NCBI RefSeq assembly: GCF_025398255.1
Contig: NZ_JAODNW010000003.1
Coordinates: forward strand, 62,001-126,000
Length of the DNA stretch: 64,000 bases
DNA from: Chelativorans intermedius
Lineage (GTDB): Bacteria > Pseudomonadota > Alphaproteobacteria > Rhizobiales > Rhizobiaceae
Reading direction: 5' to 3'
The notes under the pieces: generated by a model
Databases searched by the model: none
The model's input: the letters and a program-made list of their open reading frames with translations, nothing else
Told to the model about the DNA's origin: nothing
Translations under genes and position numbers: made by a program
In this document: positions 55,494 through 64,000 of the stretch, piece by piece
Position numbering within the stretch: position 1 is the stretch's first letter
How the letters are laid out: every line of letters begins with the position of its first letter

Positions 55494-55922
55494 ATGACCG
55501 TCGAGGCCATCTCAATCGGCGAGGCCGCCCGTCGCAGCGGCGTCAAGGTGCCCACCATCCGATTCTACGAGCGAATCGGTCTTTTGCCCGCCCCGCCGCG
55601 CAGCCAGGGCAATCGGCGCCAGTTCGACGAGAAGGATCTTCACCGCCTGAGCTTCATCCGCCACGCGCGCGAGCTGGGTTTCGGAATGGAGGACATCCGC
55701 GAGCTTCTCGCCCTGACGGAAGAGCCGCAACGCTCCTGTCACGAGGCCGACAGCATCGCCGTGCGCCATCTGCGCGAAATCGAGGGCCGCATCGCCAAGC
55801 TTCAGGCGCTGAGCGGGGAACTGAGGCGCATGGTGCAGGAATGCGGCCATGGCAAGGTGTGCGAGTGCCGGGTCATCCAGGTGCTCGCCGACCACGGAGA
55901 ATGTCGCAGCGAGGTGCATTGA
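55494..55922 (+). CDS. MerR-family metal-responsive regulator (ZntR/CadR type)
   Basis: The 142-residue activator has a MerR helix-turn-helix (ISIGEAARRSGVKVPTIRFYERIGLL) and a dimerisation helix. Metal-site residues are C82, C117, H119, C123 and C125, close to the ZntR pattern (C79, C114, H119, C124), plus C137. The ATG at 55494 follows AGGGAAAA. It is divergent from the ATPase gene and would switch it on in excess Zn, Cd or Pb. Confidence 0.9.
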   Translation: MTVEAISIGEAARRSGVKVPTIRFYERIGLLPAPPRSQGNRRQFDEKDLHRLSFIRHARELGFGMEDIRELLALTEEPQRSCHEADSIAVRHLREIEGRIAKLQALSGELRRMVQECGHGKVCECRVIQVLADHGECRSEVH

Positions 55923-56469
55923 GGCGGCGGGAATTGTGCGCCTGCTGTCACACGGAATACGTGTACCGATTGTATCGGTAGCTGTTCCTCATCATGCCGT
56001 TTATGGGCCGGGACATGGCTCCACGAACCGCTTGAGAAAAGAAATCCTGAATATCTACAATAAGTTGAGCGTATTGTTAGGTGTCTGGAAAATAGTACCG
56101 CAAGCGGTGCACGTTTAGATTGTAATTGTACAACCGTTGCGCTAGTTTGCTTCGTATTCGTTGTGCCCGCAAGGGGGGTGTCCCGAATGTAAGCCAGCGC
56201 CGGGTCATGGAAGGTCGTTCCATCGGGCAGCATCGTCGCAGCGATGGGGTCCACCGGCGCGCCCCGAATGGGCGGCACGGCGAGAGGCACCGACAGCCGG
56301 ATTGCACACCTTCGGGCGTTCCTTGTCCGGGGGAGGGCACCCTGCGTGCCGTGCGCAAGGCACAGGAAGGAGGGAAAGGCGTGGAACAGGACATCGACAC
56401 AGCGAGCAGATGGACGACGGGCGAGACGATCGCAAATCCCTTCAATCGAACCGCAGCCGGGAGGGCGCG
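55923..56469. other. 547-bp intergenic region with palindromes, no gene seen
   Basis: The region after the MerR gene holds TACCGAT-TGT-ATCGGTA (55964-55980), a 7-bp perfect hairpin about 40 bases after the MerR stop that may terminate it. Further on are ACCGC-AA-GCGGT (56097-56108) and TTGTA/TACAA (56120-56124/56129-56133) in an AT-rich patch around 56040-56130, likely the LysR promoter zone. I see no convincing ORF. Confidence 0.5.
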
Positions 56470-57372
56470 ATGAACGGACACAGGCAGGACGGGCTGTCCT
56501 TTGCGACGCTCAGGGCCGCCGAGGCGGTGATCGACACGAAGAGCCTGACGGGAGCGGCCCTGAAGCTGGGCATCAGCCAGCCTGCCATCAGCATGCATCT
56601 GGGGCGCCTCGAACGGGCCATCGGCACCTCGCTCATCAAGCGGGTGGGCAACCGGATCATCGTCAAGGAGGAGATTTCGCGGCTCATCCGCCAGATGCTG
56701 GAGCTGGAACGTCGGCTGAAGACGGTCGGCTACGAGCGCAGCCTGTCCCGGCTGAAGCTCGGCGTGTGCACCTATTGCGCGCCCCTCCTGGCGGAGCGTG
56801 GAAGGGTGCTCGGCAGGATGCGGGATGCGCTGACATTGCGGGTTGCCGATTCGCGGCGGCTTGAGGAAATGTATGAGGAAGGCGAGGTCGATGCCGTTTT
56901 CCGCGCTCTCTATCCGCTTGAGGTGGCGCCGGAGCTGACGGCCGAGCTTTCCTTCGAATGGGTGGGCACTGCGCATCTCGCGGATTTTGCCGGCGGAAGG
57001 CAGGGTCTGCCGCTCGTCCTTCCCGCGCCGCACTCGCCGCTTGGCGCGCTGGCGCGCGACTGGCTGCGGGAGCATGAGATCGTCTACGATGTCATCGGCG
57101 AGGTCGACGATATCATGACGGCCGTCGGCATGGTGGCGGGCGGTCTGGCCGTCTCTCCCCTGCCGCCCTATCTGCGGGACAGCCCGCCGGTCGATCTGGA
57201 TGGCTGTGTGGGGCTGCTGCCTGGCCGGCTGCAGGCGCGCTACGGCATGTTCTTCGACGAGCGGCGTTTCAGCCTGCGCACGGCGCTCGACATTTTCGAG
57301 CTCGTGCGGGAGGCGCTGGGAGAGGTGCCGCCGCCCATTGTCGTGGCGCGACAGCGCGTGGCGAATCGATAG
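56470..57372 (+). CDS. LysR-family transcriptional regulator
   Basis: The 300-residue protein has an N-terminal helix-turn-helix (TLRAAEAVIDTKSLTGAALKLGISQPAISMHLGRLERAIG) and a LysR effector domain. GGGAGGG precedes the ATG at 56470. No target is adjacent: upstream is a long non-coding gap and downstream a convergent LacI gene. Effector and regulon are unknown. Confidence 0.88.
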   Translation: MNGHRQDGLSFATLRAAEAVIDTKSLTGAALKLGISQPAISMHLGRLERAIGTSLIKRVGNRIIVKEEISRLIRQMLELERRLKTVGYERSLSRLKLGVCTYCAPLLAERGRVLGRMRDALTLRVADSRRLEEMYEEGEVDAVFRALYPLEVAPELTAELSFEWVGTAHLADFAGGRQGLPLVLPAPHSPLGALARDWLREHEIVYDVIGEVDDIMTAVGMVAGGLAVSPLPPYLRDSPPVDLDGCVGLLPGRLQARYGMFFDERRFSLRTALDIFELVREALGEVPPPIVVARQRVANR

Positions 57373-57381
57373 GGCGGGTGC

Positions 57382-58440
57382 CTACCGCTCCACCGGCCGC
57401 GTGGTCGACTGGCGCACGTGCAGTTCCGGCTTGATGAGCTCCTGACAGGGGTTCACCTCGGCGCCGTTCAGCCGGTCGAGCAGCACCCGGGCGGCGCGCC
57501 GGCCCACTTCGCGCTGGCCGTTCCACACGGTGGTCAGCGCCGGCGTGGCGATGGCGGCTTCCTCCAGGTCGTCATAGCCCGTCACGGAGATGTCGACACC
57601 GGGCGCCAGCCCGGCGCGGGCAATGCCGTTCATCAGGCCGATGGCGACCAGGTCGTTCCAGCACACCGCCGCCGTGGGCTTGTCCTTCAGCGCCAGGAAA
57701 GCGCCGGTCACCTCGAAGCCCGCCTGCTTGGTGCGCGGGCCGGGGAAACGCCATTCCGGCTTGACCTCCAACCCCGCCTTCTGCATGGCCTCCACATAGC
57801 CGCGATAGCGCTCGCGGCCGGTGGATGTGTGGTCGGTGCCGCCGATCATGGCAATGCGCGTGTGGCCGAGCGAGATCAGGTGGTTTGTGGCAAGCCCGAT
57901 GCCATAGGCATCATCGCCGCGGAAGGTGGGCACCCGCGCGCCGTCCACGGAGCGGGCGATCAGCACCGCCGGCAGGCCATTCTCCTCGGCCAGCATGATG
58001 TCCTCCGGCGGCGTGCCGATGGCCGGCGACATGATGACGCCGTCTGCGCCGAGCTGCAGCAGCGTGTCGATGAAGGTGCGCTGCTTTTCGAGCTGGTCGT
58101 AGTGGTTCGACAGGAGGAAGGTCTGGCGCGAGCGGTCGAGCTCGCTCTCGATGGAGCGCAGGATCTCCGCGAAGAACGGGTTCATGATGTCGTGCACGAC
58201 CACGCCGACGATGCCCGAGCGCGAGGTTCTCAGGCTCGCTGCGCGCCGGTTGTAGATATAGCCGATGGCGCGCGCGTGTTCCTTGATGCGCTGGCGCGTC
58301 GCGTCGGCTACCAGCGGACTGTCTCTCAGCGCCAGCGACACGGTGGCCGTCGAAACGCCCAGAGCCTCGGCAATGGTCGAGAGCTTGATCTTCTGCGCCA
58401 GCGTTTTCCTCCCGGCCCTCGGGAGAGCTTTCCCCGTCAC
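57382..58440 (-). CDS. LacI-family transcriptional regulator
   Basis: The 352-residue repressor has helix-turn-helix and hinge (KLSTIAEALGVSTATVSLALRDSPLVADATRQRIKEHARAIGYIYNRRAASL) and a periplasmic-binding-like domain (GVVVHDIMNPFFAEIL). GTG start; the only ribosome-like GGGG is very close. A perfect palindrome directly upstream of the start suggests strong autoregulation. No sugar operon is adjacent, so targets are elsewhere. Confidence 0.88.
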   Translation of the reverse strand: MTGKALPRAGRKTLAQKIKLSTIAEALGVSTATVSLALRDSPLVADATRQRIKEHARAIGYIYNRRAASLRTSRSGIVGVVVHDIMNPFFAEILRSIESELDRSRQTFLLSNHYDQLEKQRTFIDTLLQLGADGVIMSPAIGTPPEDIMLAEENGLPAVLIARSVDGARVPTFRGDDAYGIGLATNHLISLGHTRIAMIGGTDHTSTGRERYRGYVEAMQKAGLEVKPEWRFPGPRTKQAGFEVTGAFLALKDKPTAAVCWNDLVAIGLMNGIARAGLAPGVDISVTGYDDLEEAAIATPALTTVWNGQREVGRRAARVLLDRLNGAEVNPCQELIKPELHVRQSTTRPVER

Positions 58441-58443
58441 GGC

Positions 58444-58462
58444 CCCTTAAACTGTTTAAGGG
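58444..58462. promoter_or_regulatory. LacI-type operator CCCTTAAA-CTG-TTTAAGGG
   Basis: Exact 8-bp inverted repeats with a 3-base centre, beginning four bases upstream of the GTG start of the LacI gene. The CTTAAAC core occurs for other LacI-family repressors. Probable autorepression site. Confidence 0.6.
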
Positions 58463-58536
58463 CCGCTTATCCCAACGCGGGCACACAGGTCAAAGCTTTT
58501 TTGCCGGCGGGGCTGAAGGGGTTGCCGCAGGCCCTC

Positions 58537-59007
58537 TCAGGCTCCTTCCTCCATCTCCTCGTCTTCCAGCGGCCGGCCGTTTTTCGACAGGTTGGCCTCG
58601 ACACGGGCGAGCAGCCTGGAGAGTGCCTTCTGCTCCTTCTTGTCGAGGCTCTTGAGAGCCTGTTTCTCGGTCTTGCGCACCGACCGTTCGATGGCACGGA
58701 TTGCCTGTTCGCCGGTTTCGGTCAGATAGACGTGGGCGCGCCTGGCGTCCTCTTCGGAGGCGCGCTTTTCCAGAAAGCCCTGGGCGGCCAGCCTGTTGAT
58801 GGTCTTGGTGATGGTCGGCGGGCGCACGCCCAGCTTCTCCGCAAGCTGGCTCGGCGTCTGGCCGTTTTCCCGGCTCAGCGCCAGCATGATCTTGTCCTGT
58901 CCGGCGTAAAGGCCCTGATCGAGAAGCCGCTCGGCCAGCGCCGTGCGCGAAAGGCGCGCCGCCGCCTGCAGCCTGCCGATGATCGAACCTTTCGATGATT
59001 TCGCCAT
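58537..59007 (-). CDS. MarR-family transcriptional regulator
   Basis: The 156-residue regulator has a MarR winged helix (QTPSQLAEKLGVRPPTITKTINRLAAQGFLEKRASEEDARRAHVYLTETG) flanked by dimerisation helices. The C-terminus is strongly charged. AAAGAG precedes the ATG. It lies upstream of the LacI gene on the same strand (96-base gap) and divergent from the creatininase-family gene. Ligand and targets are unknown. Confidence 0.88.
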   Translation of the reverse strand: MAKSSKGSIIGRLQAAARLSRTALAERLLDQGLYAGQDKIMLALSRENGQTPSQLAEKLGVRPPTITKTINRLAAQGFLEKRASEEDARRAHVYLTETGEQAIRAIERSVRKTEKQALKSLDKKEQKALSRLLARVEANLSKNGRPLEDEEMEEGA

Positions 59008-59177
59008 ATTGCTCTTTCCTACACCCCAAAAAAGCCGGCGGTGTTCTCCTCCCGCCGGCCCCCTTTACCCTCGCATAAAAGATAGTCCGGCAAACGACCT
59101 TGGCAACAGGGGCCTGTCTTGTGGCGCCCGTGGCGGCACGCTAGGCTTGCCTGCATTGCCGGGTCGTTTCCGGGCTA

Positions 59178-59963
59178 ATGCCAAACCGGCGTATCATTCT
59201 TATGACAGGGAGATGCGCTCTGCCCGAAGGTGAGAGAATCGCCGTCCTGCCGCTGGGCGCGACCGAGCAGCACGGACCCCATCTGCCGCCGCAGACCGAC
59301 TGGATCATCGCCGAGGCGGTGGCCGCGCGGGCCAAGGCGCGCGCCGCGCTTCTGCCGCTCGACGTGCTGCCGGTGGAGAAGGTGGGCTATTCCATCGAGC
59401 ATGGAGACGATCCGCGCACGCGCTCCCTCAGCTTCGACGAGGCGGTCAGGCGATGGGTGGGCATCGGCGCGCGCCTCGCAACGGCAGGAACGCGCAAACT
59501 CGTCATGCTCAATGCCCATGGGGGCAATTCGCCGCTGATGACCGTTGTCGCCACCGAGCTTCGCGTGCGCCATGCCATGCTGGCCGTGGCGACGAGCTGG
59601 ACACGCTTCGGCTTTCCGCCCGATCTGGTGAGCGAGGAGGAGCGGGCGCTGGGCATCCATGGCGGCTTTGTCGAGACCTCCGTGATGCTGGCGCTCAGGC
59701 CCGATCTGGTCGCCATGGACAAGGCGCGCAGCTTTCCCTCCGCGCAGGCCCGCTTCCGGCGGGAGTTCACCCATCTGCGTGCCTATGGTCCGCATGCCTT
59801 CGGCTGGATGATGCGGGACCTCTCGCCGCATGGCGCAGTCGGTGACGCGGCGGCGGCCAGCGCGGCGGCGGGTGAGCGCCTGCTCGACCACGCAGTCGAG
59901 GGCCTGGTGCATCTGCTGGAGGATGTGAACCGTTTCGACCTGGTGCTTTTCGATGCTCGATAG
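59178..59963 (+). CDS. creatininase family protein (creatinine amidohydrolase-like)
   Basis: The 261-residue metal-dependent amidohydrolase has the metal-site signatures LGATEQHGPHLP, QTDWIIAEAV, NAHGGNS and GGFVETSVML. Family members hydrolyse creatinine or cyclic amides, or act in riboflavin-related and mycofactocin pathways; the substrate is not indicated here. The ATG at 59178 has no clear ribosome site; 59202 is an alternative. The CobW gene follows after 71 bases. Confidence 0.85.
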   Translation: MPNRRIILMTGRCALPEGERIAVLPLGATEQHGPHLPPQTDWIIAEAVAARAKARAALLPLDVLPVEKVGYSIEHGDDPRTRSLSFDEAVRRWVGIGARLATAGTRKLVMLNAHGGNSPLMTVVATELRVRHAMLAVATSWTRFGFPPDLVSEEERALGIHGGFVETSVMLALRPDLVAMDKARSFPSAQARFRREFTHLRAYGPHAFGWMMRDLSPHGAVGDAAAASAAAGERLLDHAVEGLVHLLEDVNRFDLVLFDAR

Positions 59964-60034
59964 AGGCGTGCAAGGCGGCCGCGAAGCGCCTATATGGGAC
60001 TGGAACCAACAGGACGCTTGAAACGGGAACACCC

Positions 60035-61075
60035 ATGTCTGAACAGCAGAGCCAAATCCCCGTCACGGTTCTCACCGGCTATCTGGGCTCCGGCAAGACC
60101 ACGCTGCTGAACCGGATCCTCTCCGAGGATCACGGCAAGCGCTACGCGGTCATCGTCAACGAGTTCGGCGAGATCGGCATCGACAACGATCTCATCGTGG
60201 AATCCGACGAGGAAATCTACGAGATGAACAACGGCTGCGTGTGCTGTACCGTGCGCGGCGATCTGGTGCGGGTGGTGGAGGGGCTGACGCGCCGGCCCGG
60301 CCGCTTCGATGCCATCATTGTCGAAACCACGGGATTGGCCGACCCCGCCCCGGTGGCGCAGACCTTCTTCATGGACGAGGATGTGCGCGCCAAGACACGG
60401 CTCGACGCCGTCGTGGCGCTGGTCGATGCCAAGCACCTGCCGCTCAGGCTGAAGGATTCCAACGAGGCGCAGGACCAGATCGCCTTTGCGGATGTGGTGG
60501 TTCTCAACAAGACCGATCTGGTCACGCCGCAGGAGCTGGCGGAGGTGGAAGCCACGATCCGCGCCATCAACCCGTCGGCGCGCATCCACAGGACGGAGCG
60601 CGCCAGGGTGGCGCTGTCGGAGGTGCTCGACCGCGGCGCCTTCGATCTGCAGCGGGCGCTCGACAACGACCCGCACTTCCTCGACCACGATCACCCGGAC
60701 CATGTCTGCGGGCCGGATTGCGATCACGATCATGAGCACGACCATCATCATCACCATCACGCCCCTTCGGCCATCCATGATATCGGCGTGACCTCCGTCT
60801 CGCTGCGCGGGGGCGAGATGGACCCCAGGAAATTCTTTCCCTGGATCGAGAAGATCACGCAGATGGACGGACCCAACATCCTGCGGCTCAAGGGAATCAT
60901 CGCTTTCCGCGACGATCCCGACCGCTACGTTGTCCAGGGAGTGCACATGATCGTGGAGGGCGACCATCAGCGCCCGTGGAAGGAGGGCGAGAAGCGCGAA
61001 AGCCGGCTTGTGTTCATCGGCCGTGAGCTGGATGCGGAGCGCCTGCGTCGCACCTTCGAGGCCTGCCAGGCCTGA
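60035..61075 (+). CDS. CobW/COG0523 family GTPase metallochaperone with His-rich loop
   Basis: This 346-residue G3E GTPase has the P-loop GYLGSGKT (15-22), the metal motif GCVCC (C68, C70, C71), ETTGLADPA and NKTD (158-161), a histidine/aspartate-rich metal loop (about 217-242) and the CobW C-terminal domain. Such His-rich COG0523 proteins usually deliver zinc under Zn limitation; others insert Co or Fe. No cobalamin genes are nearby, so a zinc role is favoured. The WD40 gene starts five bases after its stop. Confidence 0.9.
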   Translation: MSEQQSQIPVTVLTGYLGSGKTTLLNRILSEDHGKRYAVIVNEFGEIGIDNDLIVESDEEIYEMNNGCVCCTVRGDLVRVVEGLTRRPGRFDAIIVETTGLADPAPVAQTFFMDEDVRAKTRLDAVVALVDAKHLPLRLKDSNEAQDQIAFADVVVLNKTDLVTPQELAEVEATIRAINPSARIHRTERARVALSEVLDRGAFDLQRALDNDPHFLDHDHPDHVCGPDCDHDHEHDHHHHHHAPSAIHDIGVTSVSLRGGEMDPRKFFPWIEKITQMDGPNILRLKGIIAFRDDPDRYVVQGVHMIVEGDHQRPWKEGEKRESRLVFIGRELDAERLRRTFEACQA

Positions 61076-61080
61076 CGCCC

Positions 61081-62049
61081 ATGCCGACCGTGGCCCCGCT
61101 GGATCTGGATGCCCATTGCCTGGCCTGTGCCTGGCTCGACGACATTCCCCATTTCGCGCTGGCCGACGGCATGGTCCACCGGCTCGATCATGGCCACAAA
61201 TGGGTGAAGGCGCATGACGGGCTCCTGTGCGCCGCGGCCGATGGCGCTCGCCTGGTGACGGGCGGCGAGGACGGCAGGGTGATGGCGGTGACGTCCGACG
61301 GCCATGCCCGGTGTCTGGCCGAGCTCGGCCGCAAATGGATCGGCAGCGTCGCGACCGGGCCACAGGGCGCGGTGGCTTTCGCGAGCGGCCGCCTCGCGCA
61401 TGTGCGCCTTGCCGACGGGAACACGCGCACATTCCAGCATCCCCGCTCGGTGGAAGGGCTTGCCTTCGCGCCGAAGGGCATGCGGCTGGCCGTGGCGCGA
61501 TACAACGGCGCGACGCTGCATTTTGCCGCAGCCGAGGGCAGGCCGACGGAGCTCGAATGGGCCGGCGCCCACACTGGTGTCACCTTCTCGCCCGATGGCC
61601 GCTTCCTCGTCACCACCATGCAGGAAAACGCGCTGCACGGCTGGAAACTCGCCGACGGCAAGCACATGCGCATGGCCGGCTATCCGGCCAAGGTGAAGAG
61701 CTTTTCCTGGAGTGCGAAGGGCCGGTGGCTCGCCACGTCCGGCGCGCCGGCAGCCATCGTCTGGCCGTTCCACGCCAAGGATGGGCCGATGGGCAAGACG
61801 CCGCTGGAACTCGGCACGCGCGGCGACACCATGGTCACGCAGGTGTGCTGCCATCCCACCGAGGAGATTGCGGCCATCGGCTATGGCGACGGCATGATCC
61901 TTGCAGCACGCTTCGCCGATGGGAAGGAGGTGCTGTTGCGCCGCGCCGGCAAGGGCGCTGTCACCGCCATGCGCTGGGACGGCGAGGGCCGCAGGCTGGC
62001 CTTCGGCTGCGAGACGGGCGAGTGCGGCGTGGTGGACATTTCCGCCTGA
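61081..62049 (+). CDS. WD40 repeat protein cotranscribed with the CobW GTPase
   Basis: The 322-residue protein consists of about seven beta-propeller blades with repeated GGEDGRVMAV, FSPDGRFLVT and SWSAKGRWLATSG-like motifs. No signal peptide or enzyme motif is present; it is probably a cytoplasmic scaffold. The five-base spacing means one transcript with the CobW gene. The pairing is consistent with a role as partner in metal delivery, which is inference. Confidence 0.82.
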   Translation: MPTVAPLDLDAHCLACAWLDDIPHFALADGMVHRLDHGHKWVKAHDGLLCAAADGARLVTGGEDGRVMAVTSDGHARCLAELGRKWIGSVATGPQGAVAFASGRLAHVRLADGNTRTFQHPRSVEGLAFAPKGMRLAVARYNGATLHFAAAEGRPTELEWAGAHTGVTFSPDGRFLVTTMQENALHGWKLADGKHMRMAGYPAKVKSFSWSAKGRWLATSGAPAAIVWPFHAKDGPMGKTPLELGTRGDTMVTQVCCHPTEEIAAIGYGDGMILAARFADGKEVLLRRAGKGAVTAMRWDGEGRRLAFGCETGECGVVDISA

Positions 62050-62072
62050 GCTCGCCCGGCCGGCCCCGGCGG

Positions 62073-63341
62073 TCAGCGAACGAGAACCGCCCGCAGGTCG
62101 TTGACATTCGTTCCCGTCGGTCCGGGTGCGAAGAGGTCGCCCAGAGCGTCGAAGGCGCCCCAGGCGTCGTGGCGGGCAAGCAGCGCCTTGGCATCGTGGC
62201 CGGCGGCGCGCAGCCGGGCAACGGTGGTGTGGTCGGCAAAGGCGCCGGCATTGTCCTGCGAGCCGTCGATGCCGTCCGTGTCGGCGGCGAAGGCGGCAAT
62301 GCCCTCCACACCCGCGATGGCGATGGCAAGCGAGAGCAGAAACTCCGTGTTGCGTCCGCCGCGTCCGCCCTTGCCCGTCAGCGTCACCGTCGTCTCGCCG
62401 CCGGAGAGCATCACCACGGGCTTGGCAAAGGGCCGGTCGCGCCACGCCACCTCGCGGGCGATCGCAGCGTGCACCTTGCCCACCTCGCGCGCTTCGCCCT
62501 CGATGGCGTCGGACAGGATGACCGGCGTGACGCCGTGCGCCTGGGCAGTGGCTGCTGCGGCCTCCAGCGAGCGGGCCGCGGAGGCGACGATGTGCACGCC
62601 GTTGCGCGCAAAACGCGGATCGTCGGGTTTCGGCGCCTCTGCCTGCGGCGCATGAAGATGGCGCAGCGCCGCCGCGGGCAGCTCTAGGCGATAGGCTTCC
62701 ACCACCGCCAGCGCATCCTGCCGGCATGCCGCGTCGGGCACCGTGGGACCGGAGGAGACGAGGGCGGGATCGTCCCCCGGAATGTCGGAAACGATCAGAG
62801 AGACCACGCGCGCCGGGTGCGCGCGCGCCGCCAGCCTTCCGCCCTTGATCGTGGAAAGGTGCTTGCGCACCGTGTTCATGGCGGAGATCGGAGCGCCGGA
62901 GGCAAGCAGCGCCTGGTTGACCGCAATCTCGTCTTCGAGCGTCATGCCGGCCGGCGGAGCCGGAAGAAGCGCCGAGCCGCCGCCGCAGATGAGCGCGATC
63001 ACGAGATCGTCTTCCGTCAGTCCCTCCACGAGTTCGAGAAGCCGCCGCGCGCCGTGCAGCCCCGCGGCATCGGGCACCGGGTGGGCGGCCTCGATCACCT
63101 CGATCCGCCTCGTCGGCGCGCCATAGCCATAGCGCGTGACCACGGCGCCCTCCAGCGGGCCGTCCCAGGCGGCCTCCAGGGCCTGCGCCATCTGGGCCGC
63201 CCCCTTGCCGGCGCCGACCACCACCGTGCGGCCCTTCGGTCGGGCGGGCAGGAAGGCGGGAATCACCTCTCGGGGATCGGCGGCGGCCACGGCGGCGCGA
63301 AAAAGATCCTCGAAAAGGTGTCTCGTCTCTGTCGCGTCCAC
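62073..63341 (-). CDS. glycerate 2-kinase (MOFRL family)
   Basis: This kinase phosphorylates D-glycerate to 2-phosphoglycerate. The 422-residue protein has the GckA/TtuD fold: VVGAGKGAAQMAQALE, LICGGGSALLPAP, NTVRKHLSTIKGGRLA with the conserved Lys, SDIPGDDPALVSSGPT, and the C-terminal MOFRL domain (GGRGGRNTEFLLSLA, DTDGIDGSQDNAGA). It could finish a tartronate semialdehyde pathway such as that suggested near 8 kb. It follows the guanine deaminase gene by 13 bases on the same strand. Confidence 0.92.
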   Translation of the reverse strand: MDATETRHLFEDLFRAAVAAADPREVIPAFLPARPKGRTVVVGAGKGAAQMAQALEAAWDGPLEGAVVTRYGYGAPTRRIEVIEAAHPVPDAAGLHGARRLLELVEGLTEDDLVIALICGGGSALLPAPPAGMTLEDEIAVNQALLASGAPISAMNTVRKHLSTIKGGRLAARAHPARVVSLIVSDIPGDDPALVSSGPTVPDAACRQDALAVVEAYRLELPAAALRHLHAPQAEAPKPDDPRFARNGVHIVASAARSLEAAAATAQAHGVTPVILSDAIEGEAREVGKVHAAIAREVAWRDRPFAKPVVMLSGGETTVTLTGKGGRGGRNTEFLLSLAIAIAGVEGIAAFAADTDGIDGSQDNAGAFADHTTVARLRAAGHDAKALLARHDAWGAFDALGDLFAPGPTGTNVNDLRAVLVR

Positions 63342-63354
63342 CGTCGTTCCTCGC

Positions 63355-64000
63355 TCACAAACCCCGTTTCATCGGCTGGCCGGCCACGTAGGTCTCCACT
63401 ACGGCACGGTCGTCGCCAAGGGTTTGCAGCACAAAGAGCTCTTCGGCAAGGGTATTTGCCCTTTCCATGCGCAGGCGCATCGCCGGGGTCGCCCGCGCGT
63501 CGAGCACCACGAGATCGGCGTCGCTGCCGGGTTCAAGCGTGCCGATGCGTTCGAGCGACAGCGCCTCGGCGTTGCCGCGCGTGATCTGCCAGAAGGCGGC
63601 GAGCGGGTTCAGCTTCTCGCCGTTAAGGGCAATCACCTTGTAGCCCTCGTCCATGGTGCGCAGCATCGAGTAGTTGGTTCCCCCGCCAATGTCGGTGGCC
63701 GTGGCGATGCGCAGGGGTTTGTTCCGCCGGCGGTAGCGCTGATAGTCGAAAAGGCCGGAGCCCAGAAACAGGTTGGAGGTCGGGCAGAAGACGGCCACCG
63801 AGCCGGAGTCCGACAGCGCGTCGGCCTCGCGATCGGACAGGTGAATGCAGTGGCCGAACAGGCTCTTGGGCCCCGTCAGGCCGTAGCGCTCATAGATGGC
63901 GGTGTAGTCGGCGCAGTCGGGAAAGAGCTCCTTCGCAAGGGCGATTTCCGCACGGTTTTCGGAAAGATGCGTCTGCACATGCAGGTCCGGGTGCTCGCTG
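63355..64000 (-). CDS. guaD: guanine deaminase, C-terminal part (partial)
   Basis: This enzyme deaminates guanine to xanthine. The gene runs off the right edge; about 215 C-terminal residues are visible. HVQTHLSENRAEI carries the zinc-ligand His and catalytic Glu of the cyclic amidohydrolase family. Also present are HCIHLSDREADAL, PTSNLFLGSG and ATDIGGGTNYSML with the active-site Asp, all matching guanine deaminases. It is likely cotranscribed with the glycerate kinase gene. Confidence 0.9.
   Translation of the reverse strand, partial: SEHPDLHVQTHLSENRAEIALAKELFPDCADYTAIYERYGLTGPKSLFGHCIHLSDREADALSDSGSVAVFCPTSNLFLGSGLFDYQRYRRRNKPLRIATATDIGGGTNYSMLRTMDEGYKVIALNGEKLNPLAAFWQITRGNAEALSLERIGTLEPGSDADLVVLDARATPAMRLRMERANTLAEELFVLQTLGDDRAVVETYVAGQPMKRGL

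Noticed and set aside
55802-56290. Minus-strand ORF opposite the MerR gene and following gap
   Set aside because: It overlaps the MerR coding region, lacks a ribosome site and has no recognisable domain.
60035-61075. Cobalamin biosynthesis role for the CobW-type protein
   Set aside because: No cobalamin genes are present nearby, and the His-rich loop is more typical of zinc-related COG0523 members.

Overview
The window is about 65 % GC with strong G/C bias at third codon positions, almost gap-free gene packing, and mixed TRAP and ABC uptake cassettes each paired with its own GntR, LysR, Lrp, LacI, MerR or MarR regulator. This gene content (AglEFGK-like and Frc-like sugar ABC systems, a TRAP sugar-acid cluster, a CobW GTPase followed by a WD40 protein, a transglutaminase-like cysteine peptidase, DUF599) suggests a chromosomal segment of an alphaproteobacterium, most likely Hyphomicrobiales (Rhizobiales). 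The order-level assignment is inference from gene content. I saw no rRNA, tRNA, CRISPR array, insertion sequence or prophage.

Layout. 0.1-1.3 kb: copper chaperone and SCO-type protein (cytochrome oxidase copper delivery). 1.3-9.9 kb: a sugar-acid module with a GntR repressor, a three-gene TRAP transporter, a UxaA/GarD-type dehydratase, two beta-hydroxyacid dehydrogenases and a DMT exporter. 10.0-12.8 kb: ribose/fructose-type sugar ABC operon. 13-15.6 kb: LysR, DMT permease and NAD(P)-binding protein. 15.6-26.4 kb: the most unusual region, described below. 26.5-30.1 kb: Lrp-controlled arginase, ornithine cyclodeaminase and a PLP dehydratase. 30.2-33.2 kb: polysaccharide deacetylase and panBC. 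33.2-38.4 kb: RecQ, a metallopeptidase gene split by an in-frame TGA, a LysE exporter and RlmN. 38.5-46.3 kb: a LacI-controlled glucoside ABC importer with a GH1 beta-glucosidase. 46.5-48.6 kb: DUF599 and a GDP-mannose-forming enzyme. 49.3-53.2 kb: Mn/Zn-type ABC importer. 53.3-55.9 kb: Zn/Cd/Pb efflux P-type ATPase and its MerR regulator. 56.5-64 kb: orphan LysR, LacI and MarR regulators, creatininase-family hydrolase, CobW plus WD40, glycerate kinase and a truncated guanine deaminase.

The best candidate for an undescribed system is 15.6-26.4 kb. A four-gene minus-strand operon encodes a 585-residue Gln/Asn/Gly/Asp low-complexity protein without a Sec signal, a 662-residue acidic protein with internal repeats, a type I secretion ABC ATPase with a long disordered N-terminal extension and a Gln in place of the H-loop His, and a HlyD-type adaptor. 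Both putative cargo proteins lack canonical RTX nonapeptides but share a repeat of about 20 residues. An AT-rich divergent control region separates the operon from a LuxR-type regulator with a degenerate receiver domain. Next come a small conserved-looking unknown, a LapG-like (BTLCP) lipoprotein protease and a Sec-secreted Gly/Asn/Asp/Ser repeat protein. Together they look like a regulated surface- or matrix-protein export locus. Function is inferred, not demonstrated.
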